DNA of 64,000 nt from Sphingomonas swuensis (GTDB taxonomy: Bacteria > Pseudomonadota > Alphaproteobacteria > Sphingomonadales > Sphingomonadaceae), in the NCBI RefSeq assembly GCF_039538045.1, contig NZ_BAABBQ010000001.1, positions 766,001-830,000 of the forward strand. Direction: 5' to 3'. Positions 25,971-34,982 of the stretch are shown one piece after another. The notes under the pieces are model-generated. The model was not told the DNA's origin, made no database searches, and saw only the letters and a program-made list of their open reading frames with translations. The number at the start of each line of letters is the position of its first letter. Position 1 is the stretch's first letter. The translations under genes were made by a program, and so were the position numbers.

Positions 25971-26453
25971 GTGGGCACGCTAGGACGAATCGGCGGCCAG
26001 GGGCAGAAGGAGCTGACCCACAACGAAAGCTTGTTGCTCCTCGATGGGCTTGCCCAAGCCACCTGCGCAAGCGGTGGTCCCGCGAACGAACCACCCGTTT
26101 CGCCGCAAGCAGGTCAAGCCTTCATTTGCGGATTGTCGCCGATGGGAGATTGGGAAGGGCAGGCAAATGCTTTTGCCATTTGGACCGAGGGGGGCTGGAG
26201 GTTCGTACAAGCCTTCGAAGGTATGCAAGCCAGCGAAATGCTTACCGGATGTCCCTGGCGCTTCACCGCCGGCCAGTGGGTACGAGGAGAACTCTGCGCA
26301 GAGGCCATCCTTGTCGACGGCAAAAAGGTCCTTGGTGGTCAGCTGCCGGCGATCTCGGCGCCCAGTGGAGGGGCGACAATCGACGTCGAGTGCAGGGCTC
26401 AACTCACGGCGGTGATCGCCGCGCTTCGCACCCATGGCCTTATAGCATCATGA
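25971..26453 (+). CDS. DUF2793 domain protein, N-terminus short
   Basis: 160 residues. [21 protein letters not shown], then [14 protein letters not shown] and [28 protein letters not shown], are the DUF2793 hallmark; such proteins usually start about ten residues earlier with an LPLL-type strand. Here the frame begins at GTG 25971 (no ATG/GTG/TTG before the upstream stop at 25944-25946), giving GTLGRIGG. The C-terminal part ([12 protein letters not shown] and after) is a second, short beta-rich piece. DUF2793 is often found in phage- or gene-transfer-agent-linked proteins; no phage genes are near. Confidence 0.72.
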   Translation: MGTLGRIGGQGQKELTHNESLLLLDGLAQATCASGGPANEPPVSPQAGQAFICGLSPMGDWEGQANAFAIWTEGGWRFVQAFEGMQASEMLTGCPWRFTAGQWVRGELCAEAILVDGKKVLGGQLPAISAPSGGATIDVECRAQLTAVIAALRTHGLIAS

Positions 26454-26564
26454 CTGAGGCTTAGAGGCAACAGGATGCGACTTTCGTGAGCAGTAAGCAA
26501 AGAAGCTGAGGAACATTGCGACCTAGGCCATATTAAGACACCCACCATAAGAGGGAGGGGATCA

Positions 26565-27425
26565 ATGCCTTCGAAGCTACACTTACTTGCTGCTGCGGCC
26601 CTCGCCGCGGTGTCGTCCAACGCCTTGGCACGCGATGGCGTTTCCTATGTCGGCATCGAGGCCGGCGTGATGAAGCCCAAGAACCTTAGCCTCGATTATC
26701 AGCTCGGGACCTTGTCGGTCGACAATGGCTTCCGTCTGGAACACGAGAGCGGTTTTGATGCCGACGTGATTGTTGGCCACGATTTCGGTCTCCTGCGTGC
26801 TGAAGCCGAGCTTGGCTGGAAGCGCGCGGGGATTGAGGACGTCCGCGTCGCGCCAGCCGTCTTTGCGACGACCACCCGCCCGGCGGTCTCCGGTCGCACG
26901 CGTGTCTTTTCGGCCATGGCGAACCTCCTCTTCGACTTCGGCTCGAACGACGGCCTTCAGGTGTACGCAGGCGGTGGTGTTGGCGGAGCCAAGGTCGACG
27001 TCGAGAGCGCGATCACCGGCCCGGGAGTGCCGACCGGTGCCGGGATCAACGGCGACGATCGCTCCTTTGCCTGGCAGCTGCTTGCCGGCATGCGCATGCC
27101 GGTTAGCGATGTCGTCGATCTTGGCCTGAAGTACCGCTACTTCAACGCCAAGCTCGACCTCACCGATCCGAATGGAGCCGCGGCCGACGAGAGCGTCGAC
27201 GGCAAGTTCCGGTCGCACTCGCTGCTTGCCAGCCTGATCCTCAACCTGGGCGCTCGCGCCGCACCGGTCGAGGTTGCGCCTCCTCCGCCGCCGCCGCCGC
27301 CTCCTCCGCCTCCTCCTCCGGCCACCCAGACTTGTCCCGACGGATCGGTCATCCTGGCGACCGACGCCTGCCCGGTGCCGCCGCCTCCTCCCCCTCCGCC
27401 GCCGCCCGCACCGGTCCGCGGCTAA
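26565..27425 (+). CDS. Outer-membrane beta-barrel protein with Pro-rich CPDGSV/APVRG tail
   Basis: 286 residues. Signal peptide MPSKLHLLAAAALAAVSSNALA, then an OmpA/opacity-type eight-stranded barrel (alternating aromatic strands, for example YVGIEAGVMKPKN, FDADVIVGHDFGLLRAEAELGWKRAG, LGLKYRYFNAKLDL). The C-terminus is a run of 15 Pro, then TQTCPDGSVILATDACPV, a second Pro run, and APVRG. The two Cys may form a disulfide. The same tail is found on the protein encoded at 39342-40415. Probably a surface structural protein; GAGGGAGGGG precedes the ATG. Confidence 0.85.
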   Translation: MPSKLHLLAAAALAAVSSNALARDGVSYVGIEAGVMKPKNLSLDYQLGTLSVDNGFRLEHESGFDADVIVGHDFGLLRAEAELGWKRAGIEDVRVAPAVFATTTRPAVSGRTRVFSAMANLLFDFGSNDGLQVYAGGGVGGAKVDVESAITGPGVPTGAGINGDDRSFAWQLLAGMRMPVSDVVDLGLKYRYFNAKLDLTDPNGAAADESVDGKFRSHSLLASLILNLGARAAPVEVAPPPPPPPPPPPPPPATQTCPDGSVILATDACPVPPPPPPPPPPAPVRG

Positions 27426-27433
27426 CGATCAAC

Positions 27434-27472
27434 AAAAATGGCTCCCGAGCAGACCGCTCGGGAGCCATTTTT
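27434..27472. terminator. Perfect 17-bp inverted repeat, bidirectional terminator
   Basis: AAAAATGGCTCCCGAGC (27434-27450) pairs perfectly with GCTCGGGAGCCATTTTT (27456-27472) around a 5-nt loop; A-run on one side and T-run on the other. It closes the beta-barrel gene and separates it from alr, whose start at 27510 lies 38 nt beyond. Confidence 0.92.
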
Positions 27473-27509
27473 CTCGACCAAGTCGCACGAGCGCCTTAGT
27501 GGCGCGAGC

Positions 27510-28529
27510 ATGCACCAGCCTCTTCGGCTTCGCTGCGACGAAGCGGCGCTTGCCGCCAATTATCGCTCCCTGCAGACACGCGCTGGCGCGCAAGCCGGTG
27601 CCGCGATCAAGGCGAATGCCTATGGTCTTGGTGCAGCGGGAGCCGCCCGAGCCCTCTGGAACGAAGGATGTCGTGACTTCTTCGTCTCGACCTATTGGGA
27701 AGCCGCAGAACTCGCCTTTCTGCCAACCGGATCGATTTCCGTGCTTCACGGCATTGGTCCGACCGACGAGCCACTCCCGGGCGTCCGGCCCGTCCTCATC
27801 AGCGTTGAACAGATTGCGCGCTGGAAGAGCCGGGGAGGTCCCGCGCAGCCCTGCGACGTGATGATCGACACCGGCATGAACCGGCTCGGCATCACTCGCG
27901 AAGAGATTGGCGCGCTCGACGGGCTGACCATCCACACCCTTCACAGCCATCTTGCCTGCGCTGACGAAGAGCATCCGCTCAACGCTGCGCAGCTGAGCCG
28001 CTTCCGCGCCGCAAGCGACTCCATACCCGCGCAGCGCTACAGCCTGGCCAACAGTGCGGGCATATTTCTAGGCCGAGACTATGCCTTTGATCTGGTCCGG
28101 CCAGGCCTGGCTCTTTACGGCGGGATTCCGCGGAGCGAGGCGCGTTCCACCATCAAGCCCGTACTTTCGCTCGAAGCGCAGGTCGTCCAGGTTCGCCGGG
28201 TTCGTTCAGGCGAGAGCGTCGGCTACAACGCCACCTTTGTCGCACCGTCCGACATGTCCGTCGCAATCATCAATGTCGGCTATGCGGATGGGTACCGACG
28301 ACATTTCTCCTCGCTTGGCAAAGCCACCTTCGGAGGCGCCGAGCTGCCCGTGATTGGCCGGGTCTCCATGGACCTTGTCGCTCTCGACGCGGGTGTTGCG
28401 TCCGAGATTGGAGAGGGTGACTGGGTAACGCTCGACTTCGATCTCGAGCGCAGCGCGGCGCTGACCGGCCAGTCGCAATATGAGCTGCTTACTGGGCTTG
28501 GTCGGCGGTACCAGAGGATCTGGTCTTAG
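27510..28529 (+). CDS. alr: Alanine racemase
   Basis: 339 residues, PLP enzyme making D-alanine for peptidoglycan. Catalytic Lys in AAIKANAYGLG (about residue 33); second catalytic Tyr in SVGYNATF; MNRLGI and SLANSAGIFLG are family motifs. Start at 27510 (MHQPLRLRCDE): the longer reading from 27438 begins inside the terminator hairpin. The last 41 nt overlap the tail of convergent nth. Confidence 0.93.
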   Translation: MHQPLRLRCDEAALAANYRSLQTRAGAQAGAAIKANAYGLGAAGAARALWNEGCRDFFVSTYWEAAELAFLPTGSISVLHGIGPTDEPLPGVRPVLISVEQIARWKSRGGPAQPCDVMIDTGMNRLGITREEIGALDGLTIHTLHSHLACADEEHPLNAAQLSRFRAASDSIPAQRYSLANSAGIFLGRDYAFDLVRPGLALYGGIPRSEARSTIKPVLSLEAQVVQVRRVRSGESVGYNATFVAPSDMSVAIINVGYADGYRRHFSSLGKATFGGAELPVIGRVSMDLVALDAGVASEIGEGDWVTLDFDLERSAALTGQSQYELLTGLGRRYQRIWS

Positions 28530-29166
28530 GAGGCGCCAGCTTCTTTTCGCGATAGCGACAGAGGTCGACGATCGGACATCTCCAGCATTCGGGCGCTCGA
28601 GCCTTGCAGATGTAGCGTCCGTGCAAAATCAGCCAATGGTGCGCATGGAGCAGGAACGGAGCCGGCGTGACCTTGGCCAGCTTGAGCTCGACGTCCAGCG
28701 GCGTCTTGCCCGGCGCAAGGCCGGTCCGGTTCGACACGCGGAACACGTGCGTATCGACCGCAATCGTCGGCTGACCGAAAGCGATGTTGAGCACCACATT
28801 GGCCGTTTTCCGCCCAACCCCGGCAAGCTGTTCCAGCGCCGCCCGGTCCTGCGGGACCTCGCCGCCATGCAGGTCGACAAGCTGCCGGGCCATCAGCATG
28901 ACGTTCTTGGCCTTGGTGTTGAACAGGCCGATCGTCTTGATCTGCTCACGAACGGCATCCTCGCCGAGCGCCAGCATCTTCGTTGGCGTGTCGGCAAGCG
29001 CGAATAGCCGCCTGGTCGCGAGATTGACGCTCACGTCCGTGGCCTGCGCCGACAGCGCGACCGCCACCAGCAGCGTATAGGGATTAACCCACTCCAGCTC
29101 GCCCTCGGGCTCCGGATTGAGCTCGGCAAGTCGCAGGTAGAGCTCGGCGACGTCGGCCTTCTTCAC
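28489..29166 (-). CDS. nth: Endonuclease III
   Basis: 225 residues, a DNA glycosylase/AP lyase for oxidised pyrimidines. Helix-hairpin-helix LAGVGRKTANVVLNIAFG, the catalytic Asp in VDTHVFRVSNR, and the [4Fe-4S] cluster C-x6-C-x2-C-x5-C (CKARAPECWRCPIVDLC). GTG start overlaps the dapB stop by three bases, which argues for coupling. The open frame extends upstream, but into dapB. Confidence 0.95.
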   Translation of the reverse strand: MKKADVAELYLRLAELNPEPEGELEWVNPYTLLVAVALSAQATDVSVNLATRRLFALADTPTKMLALGEDAVREQIKTIGLFNTKAKNVMLMARQLVDLHGGEVPQDRAALEQLAGVGRKTANVVLNIAFGQPTIAVDTHVFRVSNRTGLAPGKTPLDVELKLAKVTPAPFLLHAHHWLILHGRYICKARAPECWRCPIVDLCRYREKKLAPPKTRSSGTADQAQ

Positions 29167-29873
29167 ATCGCCTCGACCACGTCGCGCATGGAATAGAGCC
29201 CGGCGTCCCTGCCGCGCAGGAAGCGCGCCGCCGCAAGTGCGCCCCGTGCGAAGAGCATCCGGTCCTCGGCGCGGTGGGACAGGACGAGGCGCTCCTGCCG
29301 GCCAGCGAAGATGACGTCGTGATCGCCGACCACGGTCCCGCCGCGCAGGGCCGCAAAGCCGATCGCGCCTTCCTCCCTTTGCAGGTTGCGGCCGCTCCGA
29401 GCTTCCTCGCGCTCGAGTGCATGTCCGCGCCCCTGCGCGGCGGCGTCGCCAAGCAGCAAGGCTGTCCCCGATGGCGCATCGCGCTTCAGCCGGTGATGCA
29501 TTTCCAGCACTTCGATGTCCCACTCCGATCCCAGCACCCGGGCTGCCCGTTCGACGAGTTCAGACAGGAGCGCTACTCCGAGCGAGGTGTTGGCAGCGCG
29601 CAATACCGCCACATGCCGGCCTGCCTCGGCGATCCGCCGATCCGCGAAGTCGTCGAGGCCGGTCGTCCCGATGAGGATCGGCGTTCCGCTGCGGGTCGCC
29701 CGGTCGAGCGACGTGGAAAGGGCCTCCGGAACCGAGAAGTCGACGATAACGTCGCCACGATCCGGATCGAACTGGATGTCGCCCGCCTCCTCGGCGGCGA
29801 GGGCGATCGCCCGGCCCATCCGACCGTTCGGAGCGATCAGGGTGAGGCGTAGGGGCTGCTGGTCGGTCCGCAT
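29163..29873 (-). CDS. dapB: 4-hydroxy-tetrahydrodipicolinate reductase
   Basis: 236 residues, slightly short for the family (about 240-270). It reduces hydroxy-tetrahydrodipicolinate with NAD(P)H in lysine/diaminopimelate synthesis. Nucleotide-binding APNGRMGRAI, VIVDFSVPEAL, GTTG and the substrate block EMHHRLKRDAPSGTAL are visible. Coupled to nth by the overlapping stop and start. Confidence 0.95.
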   Translation of the reverse strand: MRTDQQPLRLTLIAPNGRMGRAIALAAEEAGDIQFDPDRGDVIVDFSVPEALSTSLDRATRSGTPILIGTTGLDDFADRRIAEAGRHVAVLRAANTSLGVALLSELVERAARVLGSEWDIEVLEMHHRLKRDAPSGTALLLGDAAAQGRGHALEREEARSGRNLQREEGAIGFAALRGGTVVGDHDVIFAGRQERLVLSHRAEDRMLFARGALAAARFLRGRDAGLYSMRDVVEAM

Positions 29874-29912
29874 CGCCCCGTCTTGGCGTTCCGGCTCGTC
29901 CGAGGCAATGGC

Positions 29913-30305
29913 TCAGCCCTGGGCGAGCGGCACGAAGCGGCTGACCACTTCCTTGGCAAGGCGGGCCGGACGCATCGAGGTCGCGTCGAGGCAGCACCAG
30001 GTGCTTTTCACCTCCGCAAGGACATCCTCGCCCCGGCGGATTACCGTCGTGAACAGCGCCTTGGCGCCCAGCACCCGCTCGGCGATGACGTCGGCGACCA
30101 CCACGTCCTCGAGGAAGGTCGGACGCCGGAATTCGATCTCATGCTTGAGCGCGACCCACAGGTGCCGCGCCACCGCGTCGGACGGGGCCACTTTCTCCCA
30201 GTAACGGACGACCGCTTCCTGCACCCACTTGAGGTACACGCTGTTGTTCACGTGCCCCATATGGTCGATGTCGGCTGGCTCGATTCCGATGCTGTGGCGG
30301 TACAT
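29913..30305 (-). CDS. Acyl-CoA thioesterase (4HBT hotdog)
   Basis: 130 residues. ADIDHMGHVNNSVYLKWVQEAVVRYW is the 4-hydroxybenzoyl-CoA thioesterase signature with the catalytic Asp region; EIEFRRPTFLEDVVVADV continues the hotdog fold. Cleaves an acyl-CoA in the cytoplasm; chain length cannot be predicted. Start: ATG at 30305 with AAAGGA upstream; a TTG start at 30326 is possible but less likely. Confidence 0.88.
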   Translation of the reverse strand: MYRHSIGIEPADIDHMGHVNNSVYLKWVQEAVVRYWEKVAPSDAVARHLWVALKHEIEFRRPTFLEDVVVADVIAERVLGAKALFTTVIRRGEDVLAEVKSTWCCLDATSMRPARLAKEVVSRFVPLAQG

Positions 30306-30363
30306 GCATCCTTTATCGTGCGGCAATGCTTAACTGACAATGGTGTAAACAGCGGCTTTGGAG

Positions 30364-31083
30364 ATGATTGCGACGAACGTGCGGAAAGATGCGGCTATTG
30401 TCGTCCTGACCGGGGCTGGCATCTCCGCCGACAGCGGGGTCGCGACCTTCCGCGGTCCTGACGGCTTATGGGAAGGCCACCGAGTCGAGGATGTCGCGAC
30501 TCCCGAGGCGTTCGCCAGCGACCCCGTCCTCGTACACCATTTCTACGACCAGCGGCGGGCACGGCTTCTGGAGGTGGCACCCAATGCCGCCCACTTCGCG
30601 CTCGCCCGGCTCGAGCATCAATGGGCCGGTTCGGTGCTCGTCGTCACCCAGAATGTCGACGACCTGCACGAGCGGAGCGGCTCGGCGGCCCTCGTCCACA
30701 TGCACGGCGCGCTGAACAGCGGCTGGTGCCTCGCCTGCAACGCGCGCTTCGCCTGGTCCGGAGCGATGGGGGAGGGCGCCCGCTGCCCGCGCTGCGGCAC
30801 GGTCGGCAAGGTCCGTCCCGACATCGTCTGGTTCGGCGAGATGCCTTACGAAATGGAGCGGATCGACGAGGCGGTGCGGGCCTGCGACCTGTTCGTCTCG
30901 ATCGGCACGTCGGGCGCGGTCTACCCCGCTGCAGGCCTCGTCCAGACCGCCCGCTACGTCGGTGCCCACTGCGTCGAGCTCAATCTCGACCCAAGCCAGG
31001 GAAGCATCTTCTTCCACGAGACCCGCCTAGGCCGCGCCGCCGAGATCGTGCCCGCCTTCGTCGACGAACTGCTCGCGGGCTAG
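30364..31083 (+). CDS. cobB: NAD-dependent protein deacylase (sirtuin)
   Basis: 239 residues of the Sir2 family. GAGISADSGVATFRGPDGLW binds NAD; TQNVDDLHERSG and the catalytic His in HMHGAL follow. The zinc ribbon has CLAC and CPRC, then PDIVWFGEMPY. It removes acyl groups (acetyl/succinyl) from lysines. Start: ATG 30364; a GGAG overlaps the region just before it, so a GTG at 30379 (VRKDAAIV) is an alternative. The stop overlaps convergent era by 4 nt. Confidence 0.93.
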   Translation: MIATNVRKDAAIVVLTGAGISADSGVATFRGPDGLWEGHRVEDVATPEAFASDPVLVHHFYDQRRARLLEVAPNAAHFALARLEHQWAGSVLVVTQNVDDLHERSGSAALVHMHGALNSGWCLACNARFAWSGAMGEGARCPRCGTVGKVRPDIVWFGEMPYEMERIDEAVRACDLFVSIGTSGAVYPAAGLVQTARYVGAHCVELNLDPSQGSIFFHETRLGRAAEIVPAFVDELLAG

Positions 31084-31973
31084 TTCGACCACTCCAGCCC
31101 GATGTCCTGGTACAGGCTGCGGTCCTCGCTCCAGCGCGGCGCCACCTTCACGTGCAGGAACAGGTGCACCTTGCGCCCGAGATGCTCGCCGATCGCCTCG
31201 CGCGCCCGGGCACCGATCTCCTTCAGCCGGCTCCCGCCCTTGCCGAGGACGATCGCCTTCTGGCTGTCGCGCTCGATCAATATCTGTTGGTGGATGACCG
31301 TCGAACCGTCCTTGCGCTCTTCCCACTTCTCCGTCTCGACCGCCGAGGAATAGGGCAGTTCGGCGTGGAGCTGGAGATAAAGCTGCTCGCGGGTCAACTC
31401 GGCCGCGACCATCCGGTCGGTGGCGTCGCTGAGCTGGTCCTCGGGATAATGCCACGGCCCGTCCGGCATCACCCCAGCAAGGTGCCGCTTCAAGTCCGCC
31501 ACCCCGTCGCCGCTGGTCGCGGCGACCATGAACACCTGCTCGGGGCTGAGCCGTGCCGACAGCTCGGTCGCGAGCTTCAGGAGGTCGCCCTTGTTGGCGA
31601 TGTCGACCTTGTTGAGCACCAATATTCGCGGCTCGGGGCGATTCTCGACACCCTCCAGCACCATCTCCGCCCGAGCGCCGAGCTTGGCGGCGGCATCGAC
31701 CACCAGCAGCACCCGGTCGGCCGACTCGGCGCCCTCCCAGGCTGCCTTGACCATCGCCCGGTCGAGCCGCCGGCGCGGCGCGAAGATGCCGGGAGTGTCG
31801 ACCAGCAGGATCTGCGACCGATCCTCGATCGCGATCCCCATCAGACGCGCGCGGGTCGTCTGCGCCTTGGGGCTGACGATCGCCACCTTCTGCCCGACCA
31901 GCGCATTGACGAGGGTCGACTTGCCCGCGTTCGGCGCGCCGAGCACCGCCACCAGTCCGCAACGGTCGCTCAC
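31080..31973 (-). CDS. era: GTPase Era
   Basis: 297 residues. G1 GAPNAGKST, switch region TTRARLMGI, G3 DTPGIF, G4 NKVD; the C-terminal KH domain (HQQILIERDSQKAIVLGKGGSRLKEIG) binds the 3' end of 16S rRNA. Ribosome assembly factor. The start overlaps rnc by 4 nt, in the usual lepB-rnc-era order. Confidence 0.97.
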   Translation of the reverse strand: MSDRCGLVAVLGAPNAGKSTLVNALVGQKVAIVSPKAQTTRARLMGIAIEDRSQILLVDTPGIFAPRRRLDRAMVKAAWEGAESADRVLLVVDAAAKLGARAEMVLEGVENRPEPRILVLNKVDIANKGDLLKLATELSARLSPEQVFMVAATSGDGVADLKRHLAGVMPDGPWHYPEDQLSDATDRMVAAELTREQLYLQLHAELPYSSAVETEKWEERKDGSTVIHQQILIERDSQKAIVLGKGGSRLKEIGARAREAIGEHLGRKVHLFLHVKVAPRWSEDRSLYQDIGLEWSN

Positions 31974-32641
31974 TTCAACTTCTCCAGCATCGCCGCCGCG
32001 GCGGCCGTTTCGGCTTCCTGCTTGCTCGATCCGACGCCTTCCGCCTCGCCGAGACTTCCGAGGCTCACCTTGACGGTGAATTTCGGCGCATGGCTCGGTC
32101 CGCTTGTGTGCACCACCTCATAGGCGGGCGAACGTCGCTTGCGCGCTTCGGCCAGTTCGTGGAGCAGCGACTTGGGATGGCGCGGCGCTTCGCCGCCGAG
32201 CACCGCAAGGTGCGGCTCCCAATGCACCCGGATGAACTGACGCGCCTTTTCCAGCCCGCCATCGAGGTAGAGAGCCGCGATCAGCGCCTCGACCACGTCG
32301 CCGACCACATTCTCGCTCCGCGCCGCACCGTCCTCGCGGGCCTGGCGGCCTAGGCGCATCGTCGCCGGGACCCCGATCGCTTGGCCGACCTCGGCGCAGG
32401 TCGCGCGCGACACGAGGCTGGTCAGCCGGTGCGACAGCTGTCCTTCGGGATCTCGCGGAAAACGCTCTTCCAGCCATTCGGCGATGACCAGGCCGAGCAC
32501 CCGGTCGCCAAGGAATTCGAGCCGCTGATAATGCTGCTTGCCGTGGCTCGGGTGGGTCAGTGCCCGCTCGAACAGGCTCAACTCCTTGGGCGCATGCCCC
32601 AGCCGCTCGGCGACGAACGCCTTCACATTGGCCCCGCTCAA
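31970..32641 (-). CDS. rnc: Ribonuclease III
   Basis: 223 residues. RNase III signature QRLEFLGDRVLGL with the acidic residues of the active site, and a C-terminal double-stranded RNA-binding domain (PKSLLHELAEARKRRSPAYEVVHTSGPSHAPKFTVKVSL). Start: TTG at 32641 whose GGAG lies seven bases upstream and which overlaps the lepB stop; a GTG at 32626 is an alternative. Processes rRNA precursors. Confidence 0.94.
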   Translation of the reverse strand: MSGANVKAFVAERLGHAPKELSLFERALTHPSHGKQHYQRLEFLGDRVLGLVIAEWLEERFPRDPEGQLSHRLTSLVSRATCAEVGQAIGVPATMRLGRQAREDGAARSENVVGDVVEALIAALYLDGGLEKARQFIRVHWEPHLAVLGGEAPRHPKSLLHELAEARKRRSPAYEVVHTSGPSHAPKFTVKVSLGSLGEAEGVGSSKQEAETAAAAAMLEKLK

Positions 32642-33417
32642 TGCCTGTCTCCGATGCGCTCGCCGCGCGCCGCGCTGAACCAGGTCCAGGGCCACAGTCC
32701 GGCGCTCCCGTCGGTCGACCAGAAGGTCGTCATCGCCCGACCGACCACCGCCTCGAGCGGGACGAACCCCATTCCGCCGATCGCCGGCGCGATCCGGCTG
32801 TCGGCACTGTCGTCGCGATTGTCGCCCATCATGAAGAGGTTGCCGGCAGGCACCGTGACCGGACCGAACTCGTCGACGATCGGGTTTTGGGTCTGGTCGA
32901 GAACCACATAGCTCTTTCCGCCCGGAAGCGTCTCACGCCAGGCATCGTAGAGGCACCGGCCGTCCACTTCCTTCGGCACGACCGCGCGGCAGGGAGAGTT
33001 GGGGCTGATCGTGACCGCCTGATCGGCCAAGCGGGCGCGCGGCACGGGCGTGCCGTTCAGCACCAGCGCGCCGCCACGGGTGGCGATCGTGTCGCCCGGA
33101 AGGCCGATGACCCGCTTGATCACGTCCTGCCCCTCGGGGCCGCGGAACACCACCACGTCGCCGCGCTCGGGCAGGCTTGCAAACAGCCGGCCGCTGATCG
33201 GCGGAAAGCCGAACAGGAAGCTCGCCCGGCTGTAGCCGTAGGGCCATTTGGCCACGAGCAGATAGTCGCCGATGTAGAGGCCGGGGAGCATCGATCCCGA
33301 GGGAATGCTGAATGGCGCGATGATCAGGCTTCGAAGCACCCAGGCGAACAGCAGCAGCCCGAGCAGCAATCGCCACAGGCTGCCTTCTTTCTTCTTCTTG
33401 TCGCTTGCGTCGCTCAT
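32638..33417 (-). CDS. lepB: Signal peptidase I
   Basis: 259 residues. One N-terminal membrane helix (LWRLLLGLLLFAWVLRSLII), catalytic Ser in IPSGSMLPGL and Lys in DVIKRVIGLPGD, then GDNRDDSADSR. Removes signal peptides on the periplasmic side. Start MSDASDKKKKEG at 33417; the frame extends to 33513 but overlaps the pgi start there. Head-to-head with pgi with a gap of 83 nt that must hold both promoters. Confidence 0.96.
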   Translation of the reverse strand: MSDASDKKKKEGSLWRLLLGLLLFAWVLRSLIIAPFSIPSGSMLPGLYIGDYLLVAKWPYGYSRASFLFGFPPISGRLFASLPERGDVVVFRGPEGQDVIKRVIGLPGDTIATRGGALVLNGTPVPRARLADQAVTISPNSPCRAVVPKEVDGRCLYDAWRETLPGGKSYVVLDQTQNPIVDEFGPVTVPAGNLFMMGDNRDDSADSRIAPAIGGMGFVPLEAVVGRAMTTFWSTDGSAGLWPWTWFSAARGERIGDRH

Positions 33418-33500
33418 CGGGGTCAGGCCTTGCCGCTCGGCAGTGCGATCGGTCAACCCGGCAGGGTGGTAATCGGGTGGCCGCTCGCTATGTCCCGCCC

Positions 33501-34982
33501 ATGTCCTCACCATCCTTTCTCGCCGATTTCCGCCGCGAGCCGCTGGCCGACCTCTTCGCAGCTGATCCCGCGCGGGCCGAGCACCTCGCCTTCGATCTTG
33601 CCGACATCCGCTTCGACTTCGCCAAGACCCACCTGACCCCCGAGCTGCTCGGCAGGGTCGATGCCACGCCTTACTCCGAGGCGCTGTCCCGCCTGCTCGC
33701 GGGCGAGGTGGTTAACCCCACCGAGGGCCGCGCCGCCGAGCATCTTGCCGAGCGGGGGACGGGCTCGGCCGACAGCGTGGCGCTTGCCCGCTCGCGTCAT
33801 GCCCGGATGCGCGCGCTCGTCGACGCGATCGAAGTGGGAGCCTTCGGCGACATCACCGGCATCCTCCACATCGGCATCGGCGGCTCGGCACTCGGCCCGG
33901 CACTGCTGGTCGACGCGCTTGGCCGCACCGAGCGGCAGTATAAGGTCGAGATCCTGTCGAACATCGACGGGCAGGCGGTCGACGAGGCGTTTGCCCGGCT
34001 CGATCCCGCGACCACGCTCGTCGCCATCGCCTCCAAGACCTTCACCACGGCGGAGACTCTCCGCAACGCCGACGCCGCGCTTGGCTGGCTCGAGGAGGCC
34101 GGGGTCGAGGATCCCTACGGACGGCTGATCGCAATCACCGCCGCGCCCGAGCGCGCGGTCGCCTTCGGGATCGACGAAACCCGGGTCCTTCCCTTCGCCG
34201 AGTCGGTCGGCGGCCGCTACTCGTTGTGGTCGGCAATCGGCTTTCCGGCTGCCCTTGCGCTTGGCGTCGAAGCCTTCGACCAACTGCTCGAGGGCGCCGC
34301 TCTGGTCGACGCGCATGTCGCCGAGGCCGCGCCGCAAGCGAACGTGCCGCTGATCGCGGCCGTCTCCGATATCCTCTACGCGCGCGGCCTCGGTGCCGAG
34401 ACCCGCGCCATCTTCGCCTATGACGAGCGACTTCGGCTGCTTCCCTCCTACCTCCAGCAGCTGGTGATGGAATCGAACGGCAAGTCGGCGACCCTTGCCG
34501 GCCAGCCGGTCGATGGCCCGACCTCGGCCATCCTGTGGGGCGGCACTGGCACCGACGCGCAGCACGCGGTCTTCCAGCTGCTCCACCAGGGCACCCACCT
34601 CTTGCCCGTCGAATTCGTCGCCGTCTCCGCGCAATCCGATGAGCAGGATCCGGACCACCACCGCGAACTTCTGCTCAACTGCTTCGCCCAGGGCGCGGCG
34701 CTGATGACCGGGCGCTCCTCGGACGATCCGCACCGCAGCTATGCCGGCGACCGGCCCTCGACCACCATCCTCCTCGACGATCTCGATCCGCTGACTTTGG
34801 GCGCGCTCATCGCCTTCTACGAGCACCGCACCTTTGCCGAGGCGGCCTTGCTGGGGATCAATCCCTTCGACCAGTTCGGGGTCGAGCTCGGCAAGGAAAT
34901 GGCCCGCGCCATCGACGATCCCGAGACCCGGAGCCGCTTCGATCCCTCCACCCGCGCACTCATCGAAAGGGCCGGCTTGTGA
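33501..34982 (+). CDS. pgi: Glucose-6-phosphate isomerase
   Basis: 493 residues. GGRYSLWSAIGFPAALALG is the PGI signature; GGTGTDAQHAVFQLLHQGTHLLPVEF carries the second signature; IGIGGSALGP binds phosphate. Interconverts glucose- and fructose-6-phosphate. The start at 33501 agrees with family length; its stop overlaps the GTG of gor (GTGA). Confidence 0.96.
   Translation: MSSPSFLADFRREPLADLFAADPARAEHLAFDLADIRFDFAKTHLTPELLGRVDATPYSEALSRLLAGEVVNPTEGRAAEHLAERGTGSADSVALARSRHARMRALVDAIEVGAFGDITGILHIGIGGSALGPALLVDALGRTERQYKVEILSNIDGQAVDEAFARLDPATTLVAIASKTFTTAETLRNADAALGWLEEAGVEDPYGRLIAITAAPERAVAFGIDETRVLPFAESVGGRYSLWSAIGFPAALALGVEAFDQLLEGAALVDAHVAEAAPQANVPLIAAVSDILYARGLGAETRAIFAYDERLRLLPSYLQQLVMESNGKSATLAGQPVDGPTSAILWGGTGTDAQHAVFQLLHQGTHLLPVEFVAVSAQSDEQDPDHHRELLLNCFAQGAALMTGRSSDDPHRSYAGDRPSTTILLDDLDPLTLGALIAFYEHRTFAEAALLGINPFDQFGVELGKEMARAIDDPETRSRFDPSTRALIERAGL

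Noticed and set aside
27274..27424. CCG/CTC-rich repeats as a separate repeat element
   Set aside because: They are codons of the Pro runs in the beta-barrel protein and need no other explanation.
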